In this document: positions 48,201 through 58,030 of the stretch, piece after piece
Numbering within the stretch: the first letter of the stretch is position 1
Layout of the letters: each line of letters opens with the position of its first letter
Assembly: GCA_027257055.1 (NCBI GenBank)
Contig: JAPVLO010000206.1
Coordinates: forward strand, 496,001 to 560,000
Reading direction: 5' to 3'
DNA: 64,000 nucleotides
Origin: Cephalopachus bancanus
Taxonomy: Eukaryota; Chordata; Mammalia; Primates; Tarsiidae
Position numbers and translations under genes: made by a program
The notes under the pieces: generated by a model
Told to the model about the DNA's origin: nothing
Seen by the model: only the letters and a program-made list of their open reading frames with translations
The model's database searches: none

Positions 48201-51200
48201 AAACAGCTCAGTGTCAATTACTCTTCATTCACTCAAACCCTGGGAAGATTGACAGCTTGTCAGGAAGACACAATGTAGTGCCATTCAGTTCTGAGCATCA
48301 ACTATGACAAGGACATCAGAGTGGTTGAACTCTCCTTGATACCTTAGAAATGTTCTCAACTGGTCTGTGTTCACTGAAGTTTGAGTCATCCAGAAATAAC
48401 GGGTGGAAAAATACATACATTCTATTGCTGTTGAAGTTGTGCTTTGGGTTTTTTCTGAAGGTTAATTTGGATAAAAACCAATTATTCAAGTTTGAATAAA
48501 TCAATTCAGCTCATCCTAGTTTTCATCTGGTGACCCAGATCCTTTCAAGTCCTTGACCCCCATGCTCAGCTTTTCTCTCTGGAGTTTCTACTTTTCTTCT
48601 CCTACTCAAATATCTTCCATGGGTCAGGTTCAGGAGCACTTGACCTCATTATAGGATTCATTGAAAAACTTGTCAAGAATCCCACAAACTTTCTAATATA
48701 ACACTCAGGGTTGAGTTTTCTACTATGTGAACTTCTAAAGAGTAGAAATCACGTTTTTTGACTCTAATAAAATTATACCCCTGGGGAAAAAAACACACTT
48801 ATGTCCCTTATTCACATATTATATAGCTGAGTAAGAATGGACACAGCTACTTTACTTATTAAGAGGCTATTGAATGAATATTCTCACATGGTAATGTGGG
48901 AAAGTTCACTATAAGTTCTAAGGACAACACACATGTAAGTTATTTTTAAAAACTTGATTGAAAACATAAAATGTATATTTAAAGACTTGATCAGATTTTT
49001 TTTAACTAATTACTGAGTTTATTATCCAGAGAAATTTCCCCTTGGATTAAATTCAGATCTACATTTAAATAAAATCAATAGAAAGAGAAAATAAAGTGTG
49101 GAAAATAAACAGCTCCAACAATATTTAGGTATTCAGCAGTGCGATAATAAACATAAAGAATAAGGGTCAAGATTCCTATATCACGAAAGTAATCTTTCCA
49201 CCTCTAATCAAATAACTTGTGCTTTTATAGGGTGCTTATCAAAGATTAATTTCTTAGCAATGAACCTATAAATGTGATGCATCACTATTTTTAAAAGGTT
49301 TAAAGCCTTACAATTCAATTAATCTTCAGAAATCAGAAATAACTGGCTAGGATTAGAAACTAGTGCCATATAAATACAAATCAGGTTTTTCTTTTTTTTT
49401 AACAGAAGGTCTTTTAAAGAAAAAATAAATTTTAAAAAGTACTAATTACTGGCTTACTTTATTTCCCCCTGCCATCTTACCCAGCAAAATCGCCTTTTTT
49501 TGAGTTGGAATCTCACTCTGTTGCCCAGGCTAGAGTGCAGTGGCACACTCACCACCACCCCAGCATCGACCTGCTGGGCTCCAGCGATCCTTCCATCTCA
49601 GCCTCCCAAGTAGCCGGAACAAGAGGCACGCGCTACCATGCCCAGTTGATTTTTGATTTATTGTAGAGACGAGGTCTTGCCAATTGCCTAGGCTGGTCTC
49701 GAACCCACAGGCTCAGGCAATCCACTTGCCTCAGCCTCCCAAAGTGCTGGGATTACAGACTGAGCCACCAAGCCTGGCCTAGCAAAATAACTTAACTAAT
49801 GTATCAGAATTTTGATGTTTTCTCAAATGAGAGAAAATGATAAAAATTCACAAAGTCCAGTCAAAAGAATACGAGCACCCACCCACACTGACACCAACAG
49901 AACTGGGGTTTTTCAATGAACACTCTTTAAAGTACCTCACTTACAAATGAAACTACCACAACTGTAAAATACATGTTCGTGTTAGCAGGAAGGTTAAGTA
50001 CATATAAGCAGTAATTCCATTCAAACAAATTTACTCCTTTAAATCATGAAAACCCTTAAATTTTTCTCTAAGATATTCAAGCACACTCCCAATAAACTTG
50101 AATAAACCCAGTGCCCATTCCCAGGCAAATCTTAGCATAATGATGAGAATGTGGTGCTTACTAGCGCTGTCTCAATGTTAACATGGTAACTTACTGGGTG
50201 TTCTTACACCTGATATTGGCATTAAGATAGACAGCACTTACACTATTAAAAATTAGGTAATGGTTCTATTTGAAGGATTTTTTTCCCTTAATGTATTAGA
50301 CAATGTAAAATACCTTTTTAACTTTAAATCAGGATCTTACTCTGTCACTCAGGCTGGACTGCAGTGGCATGGATCACAGTTCACCACAGCCTCAACCTCC
50401 TGGGCTCAGGTGATCCTTTGCCTCAGCCTCCTGAGTAGCTGGGACTATGGGCATGTACCACCACCCTCAGCTAACTTTCTGATTTTTTGTTATTTTTTGA
50501 TTCATGGCAACTTACAAATAAATATTAGACTCAATCTTGTTGTGCAATTCTGTTAGTAAAACATTTTCCATCCTGGAGAATAAGCATAGACCTATTATTG
50601 AATAGGTCTCACTATGTTACTTAGACTGGTCTAAAACTCCTAGACTTAAGCAATCCTCCCACCTCAGCTTCCCTAAGTGCTAGCATTATTAGTGTGAGCC
50701 ACAGTTGCCTGGCCAAATGCAAAATAATTTCAATGAGTTTTTTGTTTGAGCTTTCACACTCAACTATGGTTATCTAACCATCTATACACATTCAATTATT
50801 CTAGCCATCCATAAATGGAAAAGCATCATCTCAAATTATGGTCTTTGTCCCATGGAATTTAAATTAAATATAACCTAAATAAACATGAATCTTGAGAGGA
50901 TGATTCAGTTTTCCAATGTGAATTTATAGTGCCACCAATCCCAGAAAACCAGATATTGTGTATGTACATATGTATGTATACACATGTGTCTACATATATA
51001 TGTAGCAGTGGGCATTTCTCATACATATATCACACTGTGATAAGATTTAAAGATTCCCAAACATTTTTAATGTCATAACTGTAGTGTTTTCCTAAATTGT
51101 TGCAAAGATTTTATAGATCATTGATTAAGTACCTCCTGTGCTCAGCTTGGTAGATTTTGGCTCTTTCTTCCTCTTGCTGCTGCTGCTTAAATGCCAGCAA

Positions 51201-51206
51201 TTCACC
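35310..51206 (-). CDS. EPSTI1: EPSTI1 C-terminal coding part (three exons, 5' incomplete)
   Basis: Seen: minus-strand exons 51133-51206, 45919-46018 and 35310-35318 join in one frame and encode a Gln/Glu/Lys-rich helix followed by a Gly/Ser/Asn-rich tail ending NSGNSW-GI-stop. All splice sites are AG/GT and the joined codons are AG|G (Arg) and TGG|GGT. Known: EPSTI1 is an interferon-inducible coiled-coil protein first found in epithelial-stromal co-culture and linked to macrophage activation. It has no enzymatic domain. Its C-terminus contains the [19 protein letters not shown] block recognised here. Intron sizes are 5.1 kb and 10.6 kb. Only 60 residues are covered: 24 from the first exon, one split Arg, 33 from the second and two from the last. 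The N-terminal half, promoter and interferon response elements are presumably past the right edge. Identification is from remembered protein sequence, not a search, but the match is long and ordered. Confidence 0.93.
36089..36472 (+). repeat. 384-bp duplicated segment, copy B
   Basis: Copy of 32530-32918. Its right edge coincides within a few bases with the truncated 5' end of the L1 that follows. Confidence 0.9.
36475..39876 (+). mobile_element. LINE-1, 3.4 kb, truncated inside ORF2
   Basis: Begins between the endonuclease and RT parts of ORF2 (SDYSGIKIN). It contains the RT palm with FADDMILY near 37988, the thumb, the C-terminal region and a 3' UTR ending 'ctttataataaaaaaaa'. Multiple frame breaks; inactive. 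It lies antisense to EPSTI1 in its last intron. A 63-bp piece of its own ORF2 is misplaced at 36734-36796. Confidence 0.95.
39881..40102 (+). mobile_element. Alu lacking its 5' quarter, abutting the L1 tail
   Basis: Starts in mid left-arm ('ggttcgtgacctgcctgggc') directly after the L1 A tail. It is otherwise a young local-type Alu with a long A tail and AAAAG repeats. Confidence 0.93.
40440..40775 (-). mobile_element. old LINE-1, antisense (part 1)
   Basis: 'gggacctaatttcacatgtg' and 'aaagcatttgttgaagagtt' correspond to the reversed L1 ORF2 region. Continues after an Alu. Confidence 0.6.
40782..41066 (+). mobile_element. Alu, sense
   Basis: Dimeric, moderately diverged, from 'gagccaggcacagtggctcg' to 'gacagagacttcaaatc'. 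Confidence 0.93.
41070..42410 (-). mobile_element. old LINE-1, antisense (part 2)
   Basis: T-rich reversed L1 ORF2: 'tttgctggtgcc', 'atcagatgctttctctgtac' followed by 'gatgatcata', and 'ttgtctaactttaattt'. Ancient; frames gone. Confidence 0.6.
42418..42582 (-). mobile_element. Alu left-arm fragment, antisense
   Basis: A T11 tail, then 'gagacaaggtctcagtctgt' to 'catatgccaccacacaccca'. One arm only. Confidence 0.85.
42690..43800 (-). mobile_element. L2 LINE, antisense, with remnant RT-end frame
   Basis: From the 3' end ('gtaaaggccctgctcttggg') into the ORF2 end: 'gactttggctttgactccaa' and 'gggagccattggaggatttg'. The minus frame 42953-43357 reads [20 protein letters not shown], resembling the L2/CR1 'LHWLPI..R..AKVL' block with a small insertion. 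Dead element in the EPSTI1 last intron. Confidence 0.75.
43801..45180. other. intronic DNA, no exon seen
   Basis: EPSTI1 intron. The expected alternative exon preceding the long-isoform tail was not recognised here. Confidence 0.4.
45215..45266 (+). repeat. (GA)26 microsatellite
   Basis: 52 bp of uninterrupted GA repeat preceded by a short 'gatagatagat' stretch. Confidence 0.98.
45919..46018 (-). CDS. EPSTI1: EPSTI1 penultimate exon (conserved C-terminal block)
   Basis: A 100-nt minus-strand exon. It starts with one base that completes the Arg codon, then gives 33 codons including [17 protein letters not shown] and ending MNSGNSW. The acceptor is ttttaaag|GGTAAA with an upstream pyrimidine-rich stretch. 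The donor TGG|gtgagt is a near-perfect consensus. The end is phase 0, which fixes the reading of the terminal exon as GGT ATT TGA (Gly-Ile-stop). The block is the most recognisable part of the gene in this window. Differences from remembered human sequence are slight (Pro for Leu, Tyr for Cys). Confidence 0.94.
46019..47035. other. EPSTI1 intron, mostly unique
   Basis: Sequence upstream of the penultimate exon. A short L2/MIR-like piece may lie near 46710-46750 ('tggtacagagcagccgctca'). No exon seen. Confidence 0.4.
47040..47372 (-). mobile_element. old Alu, antisense
   Basis: A TCTTT-rich tail, then 'gacagggtctcgctctgtca' to 'agccactacacccagcc'. Dimeric and diverged. Confidence 0.92.
47640..48095 (+). 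mobile_element. L2 LINE fragment, sense
   Basis: Ordered L2 blocks: 'ctttcatcctctgtaatcca', 'aatgccctccttttgcttaa', 'cctcacccaccataatctaa' and 'accccaattcccagtgtcta'. Confidence 0.7.
48100..49480. other. EPSTI1 intron, no exon or clear repeat
   Basis: AT-rich unique-looking DNA; open frames are short and unsupported. Confidence 0.45.
49491..49780 (-). mobile_element. Alu, antisense, local type
   Basis: Dimeric Alu with 'atttttgatttattgtagag' linker. Short direct repeats agcaaaat at 49483-49490 and 49781-49788 are consistent with a site duplication. Confidence 0.93.
50322..50490 (-). mobile_element. Alu, antisense, first part (interrupted)
   Basis: 'aggatcttactctgtcactc' to 'gctaactttctgattttttg'. 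The Alu should continue with 'agagatagggtctcac', but this is replaced by foreign sequence to 50602. Confidence 0.9.
50499..50602 (+). repeat. about 103-bp copy of 51593-51694 inserted in the Alu
   Basis: Matches 51593-51694 in order and orientation ('ccatcctggagaataag' shared). Roughly 85-90% identical by eye. Confidence 0.85.
50603..50716 (-). mobile_element. Alu, antisense, second part
   Basis: 'ataggtctcactatgttact' to 'gtgagccacagttgcctggc', completing the Alu begun at 50322. Confidence 0.88.
50960..51005. repeat. alternating purine-pyrimidine (TA/TG/CA) stretch
   Basis: Mixed gta/tatg/cacatg steps over about 45 bp, adjacent to the EPSTI1 exon. Confidence 0.6.
51133..51206 (-). CDS. EPSTI1: EPSTI1 internal exon (coiled-coil Q/E-rich segment)
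   Basis: A 74-nt exon read on the minus strand, phase 0 at the start and phase 2 at the end. The acceptor is ctcctag|GGTGAA and the donor CAGGAG|gtactt. It encodes [20 protein letters not shown] followed by AEHR and the first two bases of an Arg codon. The run of four Gln and the alternating charged residues fit a continuing alpha-helical coiled coil. Compared with the human protein as I remember it, this species differs at a few positions (for example Ala-Phe for Glu-Leu, and Tyr for His), as expected for a fast-evolving immune gene. The start Gly may replace a Ser in human; this is uncertain because it relies on memory. Confidence 0.92.
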
Positions 51207-51592
51207 CTAGGAGCAATAAAAGTTTTATAACATGGCTTTCAATTAATAAGGCTGTACAGAAGACGCCCAAATCAATTACTTATTTAACCTTAGTTGGTGC
51301 AATATTTCACTTTCGAAACTTTTATTTAATTACTACTTGGATGTGAAATTTTCTTATATAAGAAGACAGCAAAAATAATCAAGCAGAATAGCTTTGTGAG
51401 TGTAAAACTGTTAGATTAAAAAGCCAGTGTGATGGTCAAGGTATTAGACTAGTAGGTACAACTCTCACAAATGAAAATACAATGTGAGCAAAACTTATCT
51501 GTGTCTTACAATGAAAAACAAATCAATTTAGTTCCTTAAAAACTATCACACAATACTACCTCTTGGTATTTCTCTAGTATTTTTTCTAATAA

Positions 51593-51694
51593 ATTCATAG
51601 CAACTTACATAGGAATACTAGACTCAATCCTGCAGTGCAATTCTGTTATTAAAACATTCTCCATCCTGGAGAATAAGTATATACCTGTTATTGA
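51593..51694 (+). repeat. source-like copy of the 50499-50602 insert
   Basis: Lies in otherwise unremarkable EPSTI1 intron DNA, about 390 bp past the 51133-51206 exon. Confidence 0.85.
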
Positions 51695-51699
51695 TCAGT

Positions 51700-52680
51700 C
51701 ACTTCTAATATGAGCAGAACTTTGGGCTACCTAGGGGAGATACTTTGCTCCAAATAGATCACACAATTATAACTAAACCTTTAGCTTTCAACATTCTGAT
51801 TATCTTCTTGGAAGGGGCAACTTAACTTCCAGATTCAGTTACTATGTTTACAGTATTATACCAAAGACCCAGGTCCTAGGATTTCTCTAATATTCAACTG
51901 CCTACCCTGAGGCAAAATGAATTTTAATCTCATTTCCAAGAAAGAAAAAGACAAAGAGAAGAAAATTATTAGGCCCAAAATCATATACCAGTGCCTGAGT
52001 CACAGAGGTTTTCTGGTAGAAAAAGTACATCTTGCTTAACACATCACAATGAATAATTGTTGTTATTGTCATTTTAACTCCCAAACTTCCTTGATGAAAA
52101 GTATAAAATACAATTGAGGTTCAGCTTATTTTTTAACTTTATTTGAAGGCCACCACAATTCCTCACATTAAAAACTTGTTTCTTGTACTGTGATATTCCA
52201 AATACATTGTGCATCAAACCTTAAAGCACATTATGTAACCTTAATTCCTGCAAGAGAAAATTAGTTTTTTAAATAATTAAATATTTGTCCATTCAACAAA
52301 TTTTATTAAGCACCTAGACACCAAGCCTTGTGCTAGAGTCTCACTTTTTTACGATAGTATATTTTTTTTTTCATTTAAATTTTTATCACTATGATATATA
52401 TATACAATTTTAATAGTCTACTAAATATCAGTACTACTAATTAATACTACCAAGGCTTGTTCTAAGATGAAAGAAGCTCCTGTCCTCTCCCTTTGCCTCC
52501 ACAATCACTTTCAATTCTTGTGTGTGGTTTCATCTGTCAAATATCTCCTTCCTAAGAGCATTTATATTCTTCTATTTCTTAATATTTTAATTGTATTATC
52601 TTTAACTTCCTACAATGGAAAACCTACTCCATTTCCAACTTCCCCTCATAGTACACCCCCATGCTCATTCTCTGGAGGTC
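51700..52680. other. EPSTI1 intron; possible L2 3' end near 52285-52345
   Basis: 'tccattcaacaaattttatt' and 'aagcacctagacaccaagcc' look like a reversed L2 tail. Otherwise no feature. Confidence 0.4.
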
Positions 52681-52689
52681 TTATTATTT

Positions 52690-52792
52690 TTGCACAGGCT
52701 GGTCTCAAAATCCTGGGATCAAGCAATCCTCCCATCTCAGCCTCCCAAAGTGCTGGGATTACAGGTGTGAACCACCTCACACAGACCCTGTC
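52690..52792 (-). mobile_element. Alu fragment, antisense
   Basis: Only the end of one arm: 'gcacaggctggtctcaaaat' to 'gaaccacctcacacagac'. Confidence 0.85.
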
Positions 52793-53214
52793 CTCAGTCT
52801 TACAACTTTTCTTAAAATTCAGTTGGTGAGTGAGTGATCTAGAATCCTCCTGTTTTCAGCCCTAGCTTTCAGACACACCAGGTACCTCCAACTCCTGAAC
52901 TTTAACCAACTTGTGTCTTCCTGATTCTTACAATGAGCTCTGGCCTTTTGTGCTCCACTAAATCAGTTACTACTGACTGTCTACTTCCCAGCTTCAAAAA
53001 TTTTGCTGATACCTTTTTTTTTTTTTGCTGCAGTCTCTTGGCCTGTTCTTTTGTTCTTGTTAGCTATGACTTTAAAAATAAAATTCCTGTGTTACCATTT
53101 TAGTGGCAAAGACTGTCCATAGCAAGTGAAATGCTTTTAAATCACAATGTTTAACCAAAAGACTTTGACATTTTCAAAAAAGAAATTTTACTGGAATTCT
53201 CACAACAACTCTCA

Positions 53215-53390
53215 GATGTAAGCAGGCAAACAAAGTATTATTTGATCAAGGAATGAGCAGCATTATCCTTGTTTTACAGATGAGGTAACATGACCAGAGA
53301 CGCAGATTAAATAACTTGTCAAGAGCTAAATGCTCATTAGCAGCAAATAAAGACAGGGACTTAGGTCTTCCTGTATCTAATCATCTTCTG
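53215..53390 (-). repeat. MIR SINE, antisense
   Basis: 'cattatccttgttttacaga', 'tgaggtaacatgaccagaga' and 'aataacttgtcaagagctaa' match the reversed MIR core. Confidence 0.8.
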
Positions 53391-54110
53391 TAGGATGCAA
53401 CTAAAGTAAGCAGTTAGGATTAAAGATAACATCATGGTAGTTCATCATGCTCAGGTATAAGCAGTCACATCCATATACTCAAAAGTTTTAGCAGAACATT
53501 TGTAACTTAAGTGCAAATCTAAGTACTTTTTGCCAGAGGATGCTAACTCTTCTCACGTTCATTAATTCAGACTTGACAAAATGATCATGAAACTTTTGTG
53601 AAAAAAACTACTACCACAGCCACAAAGAATCCTAAAAAAAAAAAAGAAAGAAAGACAACCAGTTCCATCATACATTAAAACATATCATAAAACTAGTAAT
53701 TAAAACAATAATTGAGTCTGGAAAGAGATCTGATACATGCAGAAATGTAGCTTTTTACAAAGTTGTGTTAAATTAATGAGGGAAGAGGAATTCCAAGAAT
53801 GATGATGGGCTAGCCAAGTGCTGTAAGAAAAATCAAAACTAGATCCTTCACCTTAATAAAAATAAATTTTTATAGAAGTCTAAGATTTGAATCTAAAAGA
53901 TGGAAACTAGAAATTTTCAAAGGAGGCACAGGTAAACTTATTTATAAGCTTGGAGTGAGGAAGGTCCAGAAATCATAAAGGGGAAAAGATTGATAAATTT
54001 GCTGCATACAAATTCAAAGCTTCCATTTGGAAAAAAATACCATAAACAAAATAAAAACAAACTATTAATGAATATTTATGATACTCATAGGCTAATTTAA
54101 TTTCAATTTA
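53391..54110. other. EPSTI1 intron, no feature seen
   Basis: AT-rich; includes a short A-rich run near 53632-53652. Confidence 0.45.
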
Positions 54111-54114
54111 TTCA

Positions 54115-54250
54115 TTCATTAAGCAAATATCTGGCTATTCATTAAACAAATATTATGAGTCAATCTTGGATCTGTGTGGTAGGGCTACAGTGTTGAACAA
54201 GACATATTAAATCCCTGCTCTCTTCAAGTTTAAATTCTAGAAAATGAAAC
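54115..54250 (-). mobile_element. L2 LINE 3' end, antisense
   Basis: 'ttcattcattaagcaaatat', 'acagtgttgaacaagacata' and 'ccctgctctcttcaagttta' match the reversed L2 terminus. Confidence 0.75.
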
Positions 54251-54289
54251 CCACGAACAAGTGAGAAAAATATCCAACCAAAATTCTCT

Positions 54290-55125
54290 GTAGAGCATGA
54301 AAACACATCAATATGATATTCAATGGCTCAGTGACTATTTTAGGTTGAGACTCAGGAAAGATCTAAGAAAGTGGTTAAAGATCTCATATAAACCAATAAG
54401 AAAAAAAAAAATCAAACAGAAAAGGGGCCAAATAATAGGAATAGGCAATTCACAGATAAATTACAGATTGCCTGTAAATTCAAAATGGTCATTAACTTCA
54501 CTCATAATCAAAGAAATCAAAACACTGCAATACAATTTTTCTATTGTATTGGCAAAAATCAGAGAAGTTTGACAAAGAAACAGACATATTCAAACATTCT
54601 GATATGGGGTCTAAATTAATGAAAACTAATTTAGTTTTTGGAGGGTAATTTAGCAACAGCTGTCAAGATATGAAGTGTACACATCCTTTGTGGAAGTGTT
54701 CAAAGACATATGTATATGAATATTCACAGCTGGATGACTAAAACTATACAAATTCAGGCAACATATTAATGCACAATAAGTAAGACCATTCACCCATGGA
54801 ATACATGAAACAGTTACAAATAATAGGGTAGATCTTTTGCAAGGTAAGAGAGAGAGAGATCTCTAAGATATATTAGATGATAAATAATAGGTCTTGAGCA
54901 GTATTCATGAAACTCTTATTTATAAATAGAAAATATATACATACATTCATTTCAACTTTCATATGCTGGGTGTATATCTAAAACATTTTATTAAAAAATA
55001 CACAAGAAGAAGTTAACTAATTAACACTGTGTAGAGGCACTTGGAAGGTAAATGGGCGAGGGAGAGATGCTCTGATATTGCACATGGTTTTTGTGTTTTA
55101 ACCTTTGAACCATTATATATATATA
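54290..55125 (+). mobile_element. ancient L1 (L1M/L1ME-like) 3' end, sense
   Basis: Ordered L1 ORF2-end and 3' UTR marks: 'tcactcataatcaaagaaat', 'ggagggtaatttagcaacag', 'cccatggaatacatgaaaca' and 'atctctaagatatattagat'. Confidence 0.7.
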
Positions 55126-55129
55126 CACT

Positions 55130-56935
55130 ACTTCCTCACACCATCAATAGGAATTTATTATCAATGTTAGAGGCTGTTTCTGCTTCCTTATGCTTTCCCT
55201 TCCTTAAGAATTCCAATAAATGCATACTTTTTAATACATAGAGATATAAAAGAGCAAAGCACTACATTATTAAGTTAAGAACTGTTAGGGAGGAAGAAAA
55301 GAAGAAAGGAACATACATCATCCTATCATAAAGGCAAGCACAGGGGAGAAGAGATAAAGCTCAGGAGAGAAACAGGGACAAGGAGACATTGCCATGCAAG
55401 AATACCGCTCCAGATGGCCGAAGGGGAGGTGCTGGCTGGCATCGCCACACTCGGGCTTATTATCCTATAACTAGCAAAGTGCGTTTTCTAGGAAGAGGCT
55501 AGTTTTTCTTCAGTGCTAAGAAGGATAATTTCAACTAATTAATTTGTTCTGCTGAACTGACAGCCACCGAGGATGTGTCTGCATGCCTTATAAGCATATT
55601 CTCGGTTCATTTACTGGGTTCTTACACAGAAATGCAACATCTAGTTAAACAAATACGAAATAAGTTGTTCTTGTTCCCAGGACTGAGCTTGGGACATGAA
55701 GAGAATCAAATGCTCTTAGCAGAAGGGAGATGACATGCAACATCTAAAACATTCAAGTCCTCAATGCATATCGTTATGCACCAGCCATTTTTCAGATTCC
55801 TAGAACACACCGAAGGTACAGACGCCAGACACAGCTCTACCCTGAAATAAAGCACAGTATCATGGGGGAGATGAACCCAGAAACAACCCTGATACAAAGC
55901 AAAAAGGGATGCATTGCCAAACACAACTTTAAGCAGAATGACTTGGGAATATGGAGGAAAGCATGCAAACAAGAGAAAAGAGTCTTCCACATTTTAAGTG
56001 TGTCTACAAAAGCTCTCTGAGAGCGTGTCTTATCCCTGTGCTACACTCAGGCAGAGCTGCATGTAAAGAGGGTACTTTAGTGATGTGACAAACAAAATAC
56101 CACCTTGGCAATACCAAGAGCAGAAATTCCTGTAAGCGTGGGGCAAGTGTGTAAATGATGACAATACTGCAAATGGTACCATTGCTGGTGGCCACCCTGC
56201 CAGTGCTGTGCTTGCCAGGAGAGAGCTGCTCCAGGATGGCACCAGGATGGCACCGAGGATCTCTACTCAGGGCTTGTGCTAATAAAAATAAGTAAAGGGG
56301 TCACTGCTTCCAGCAAGAGGTTGCAAAAATCAGTTTTCTGGGCTACAATTTACTGATGATACTCTGTTCTATCAAAGGGTCAACTATATAACAGATGAAT
56401 GTGTGCAAAGATGGAGGCTTGAGAAACCTGATGAGGCTAGAGGGAAAGCCATGCTCCAAAGCAATGTTTCAGTGCAGTAACTGAAGATGAAGATGGGATC
56501 ATTTTAAAATCATGTCTCAGTACCAATGGGGCATGTTTTGACACAGTTCAGCTTGACCGCTTCATGTAAACATGAAAGTACCATCGCCTGGCAGGACAGA
56601 CTTTTCGCTGGAGAAGATGTTCTCTTAACACAACAAAAGTTAAGGATGCCAGAAGGAAAGTTGAGACCATGGTATTTAAAGAACCTCTTCCTTTGAATGT
56701 TTAATACAGAAGAGCATTCGGGGAGGGAGGACAGTTTAAAGACGTCCTGGTGCTGAGGCTCCCAGCAGTAACGGCTTTGCCCAAAAGGACAAAGATGGCC
56801 TTGGCTACTACCAAGAATGAGGAGAAAAGGTGGAAACTCCTCCCCAGAATTATTTGAGGATATAGTTGGGAAAGGAAACAAATACTAATGAGAATAGTGG
56901 GAGAGTTCTAAAAATAGCACAAATAACATACACTC
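55130..56935. other. unexplained repeat-poor, higher-GC intron stretch
   Basis: No repeat family recognised over about 1.8 kb. Open frames on the minus strand (55706-55990, 94 residues; 56510-56881, 123 residues) have no domain I know. No matching splice sites or EPSTI1 residues found. It could be an old pseudogene, conserved intron or unlisted repeat. Confidence 0.4.
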
Positions 56936-56939
56936 TACT

Positions 56940-57345
56940 TTTAGTAGCTATTGTTACTTTTTTAATTGTAATTTTTTATTGCTATATTGTAGCTGTACAT
57001 ATATAGGGTAAGATTTGATGTTTTGATACAGATATATGTTATACAATGATCAAACAAGGTATTTGGCATATCCATCACTTCATGCAATTATTTCTTTGTA
57101 GTAAGAACATTCAAAAGCCTCTCTTCTAGCTATTTTGTAATATCCAGTACCTTACTGTCAACCACTGACACCCCACCATGCAATAGGCCACCGGAACTTA
57201 TTCCTCTTATCTAATTGTAACTTTGTACTAGCTATTGTTAATTCTATTATTTAACATAAAAAGAAGTGGACCTTCAGCTATAATAATCATTGAATTGTAG
57301 CCCTATGTCTCCCTTCTAAAAATATTTTCTATCAACTTGCTTCAA
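56940..57345 (-). mobile_element. L1 3' UTR fragment (L1MA/L1P-like), antisense
   Basis: 'gtaagaacattcaaaagcct', 'ctagctattttgtaatatcc' and 'cggaacttattcctcttatc' are the reversed L1 3' UTR pattern. Confidence 0.7.
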
Positions 57346-57366
57346 ACTTTTAAAAACATTTTCTCA

Positions 57367-57654
57367 GCCGGGCTCAGTGGCTCAGCCTGTAATCCCGCGC
57401 CTTTGGGAGGCTGAGGTGAGTGGATTGCCTGAGCCTGCGGGTTCGAGACCCGCCTGGGCAGCGAGACCTCATCTCTTCAATAAATCAAAAAATCAGCCGG
57501 GCGTGTAGCGCGCGCCTGTAATTCTGGCTACTCGGAAGGCTGAGGCGGAAGGATCGCCGGAGCCCAGCAGGTCGAGGCTGCGGTGGCCGGGAACGGCCAC
57601 TGCACTCCAGTCTGGGCGACAGAGTGAGACTCCAACTCAAAAAAAAAAAAAAAC
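57367..57654 (+). mobile_element. young Alu, sense, perfect 15-bp target-site duplication
   Basis: The least diverged Alu here: CpG-rich, 'gccgggctcagtggctcagc' start and 'ctgggcgacagagtgagact' end. Flanked by aaaaacattttctca at 57352-57366 and 57655-57669. Confidence 0.98.
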
Positions 57655-57839
57655 AAAAACATTTTCTCATAAAACTTATTTATTTATTGTGGAAAATGTA
57701 GTAAGTACAGAAACTGTAAAGGAAAACATAATAGTTACTCATTAAAATGCCCCAGCCAGAGATTAGGTCCTTTAAGATATCAGTATATTCCCTTCTTGAT
57801 TCATACACATATTTTATAACTATCACCATGGGTCACATT

Positions 57840-58030
57840 TTTTAGGCTTACTATATGCAGAGTATTAGGATGAACTCTCTACATGCTTTCTCCCATTTTA
57901 CCCTAGAAACAATGTTGTGAAGTAAATAATATCACTATAGTACATAACAACTGAAGCTTAAAGAGGTGAAGTAATTTACACAAAATGCAAAAAAGAGTTA
58001 GGTTTCAAGGCTCATTTGCACTCTACTTCA
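57840..58030 (-). repeat. MIR SINE, antisense
   Basis: 'aggcttactatatgcagagt', 'tctccca..tttaccctaga' and 'aagaggtgaagtaatttaca' match a reversed MIR over most of its length. Confidence 0.75.
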
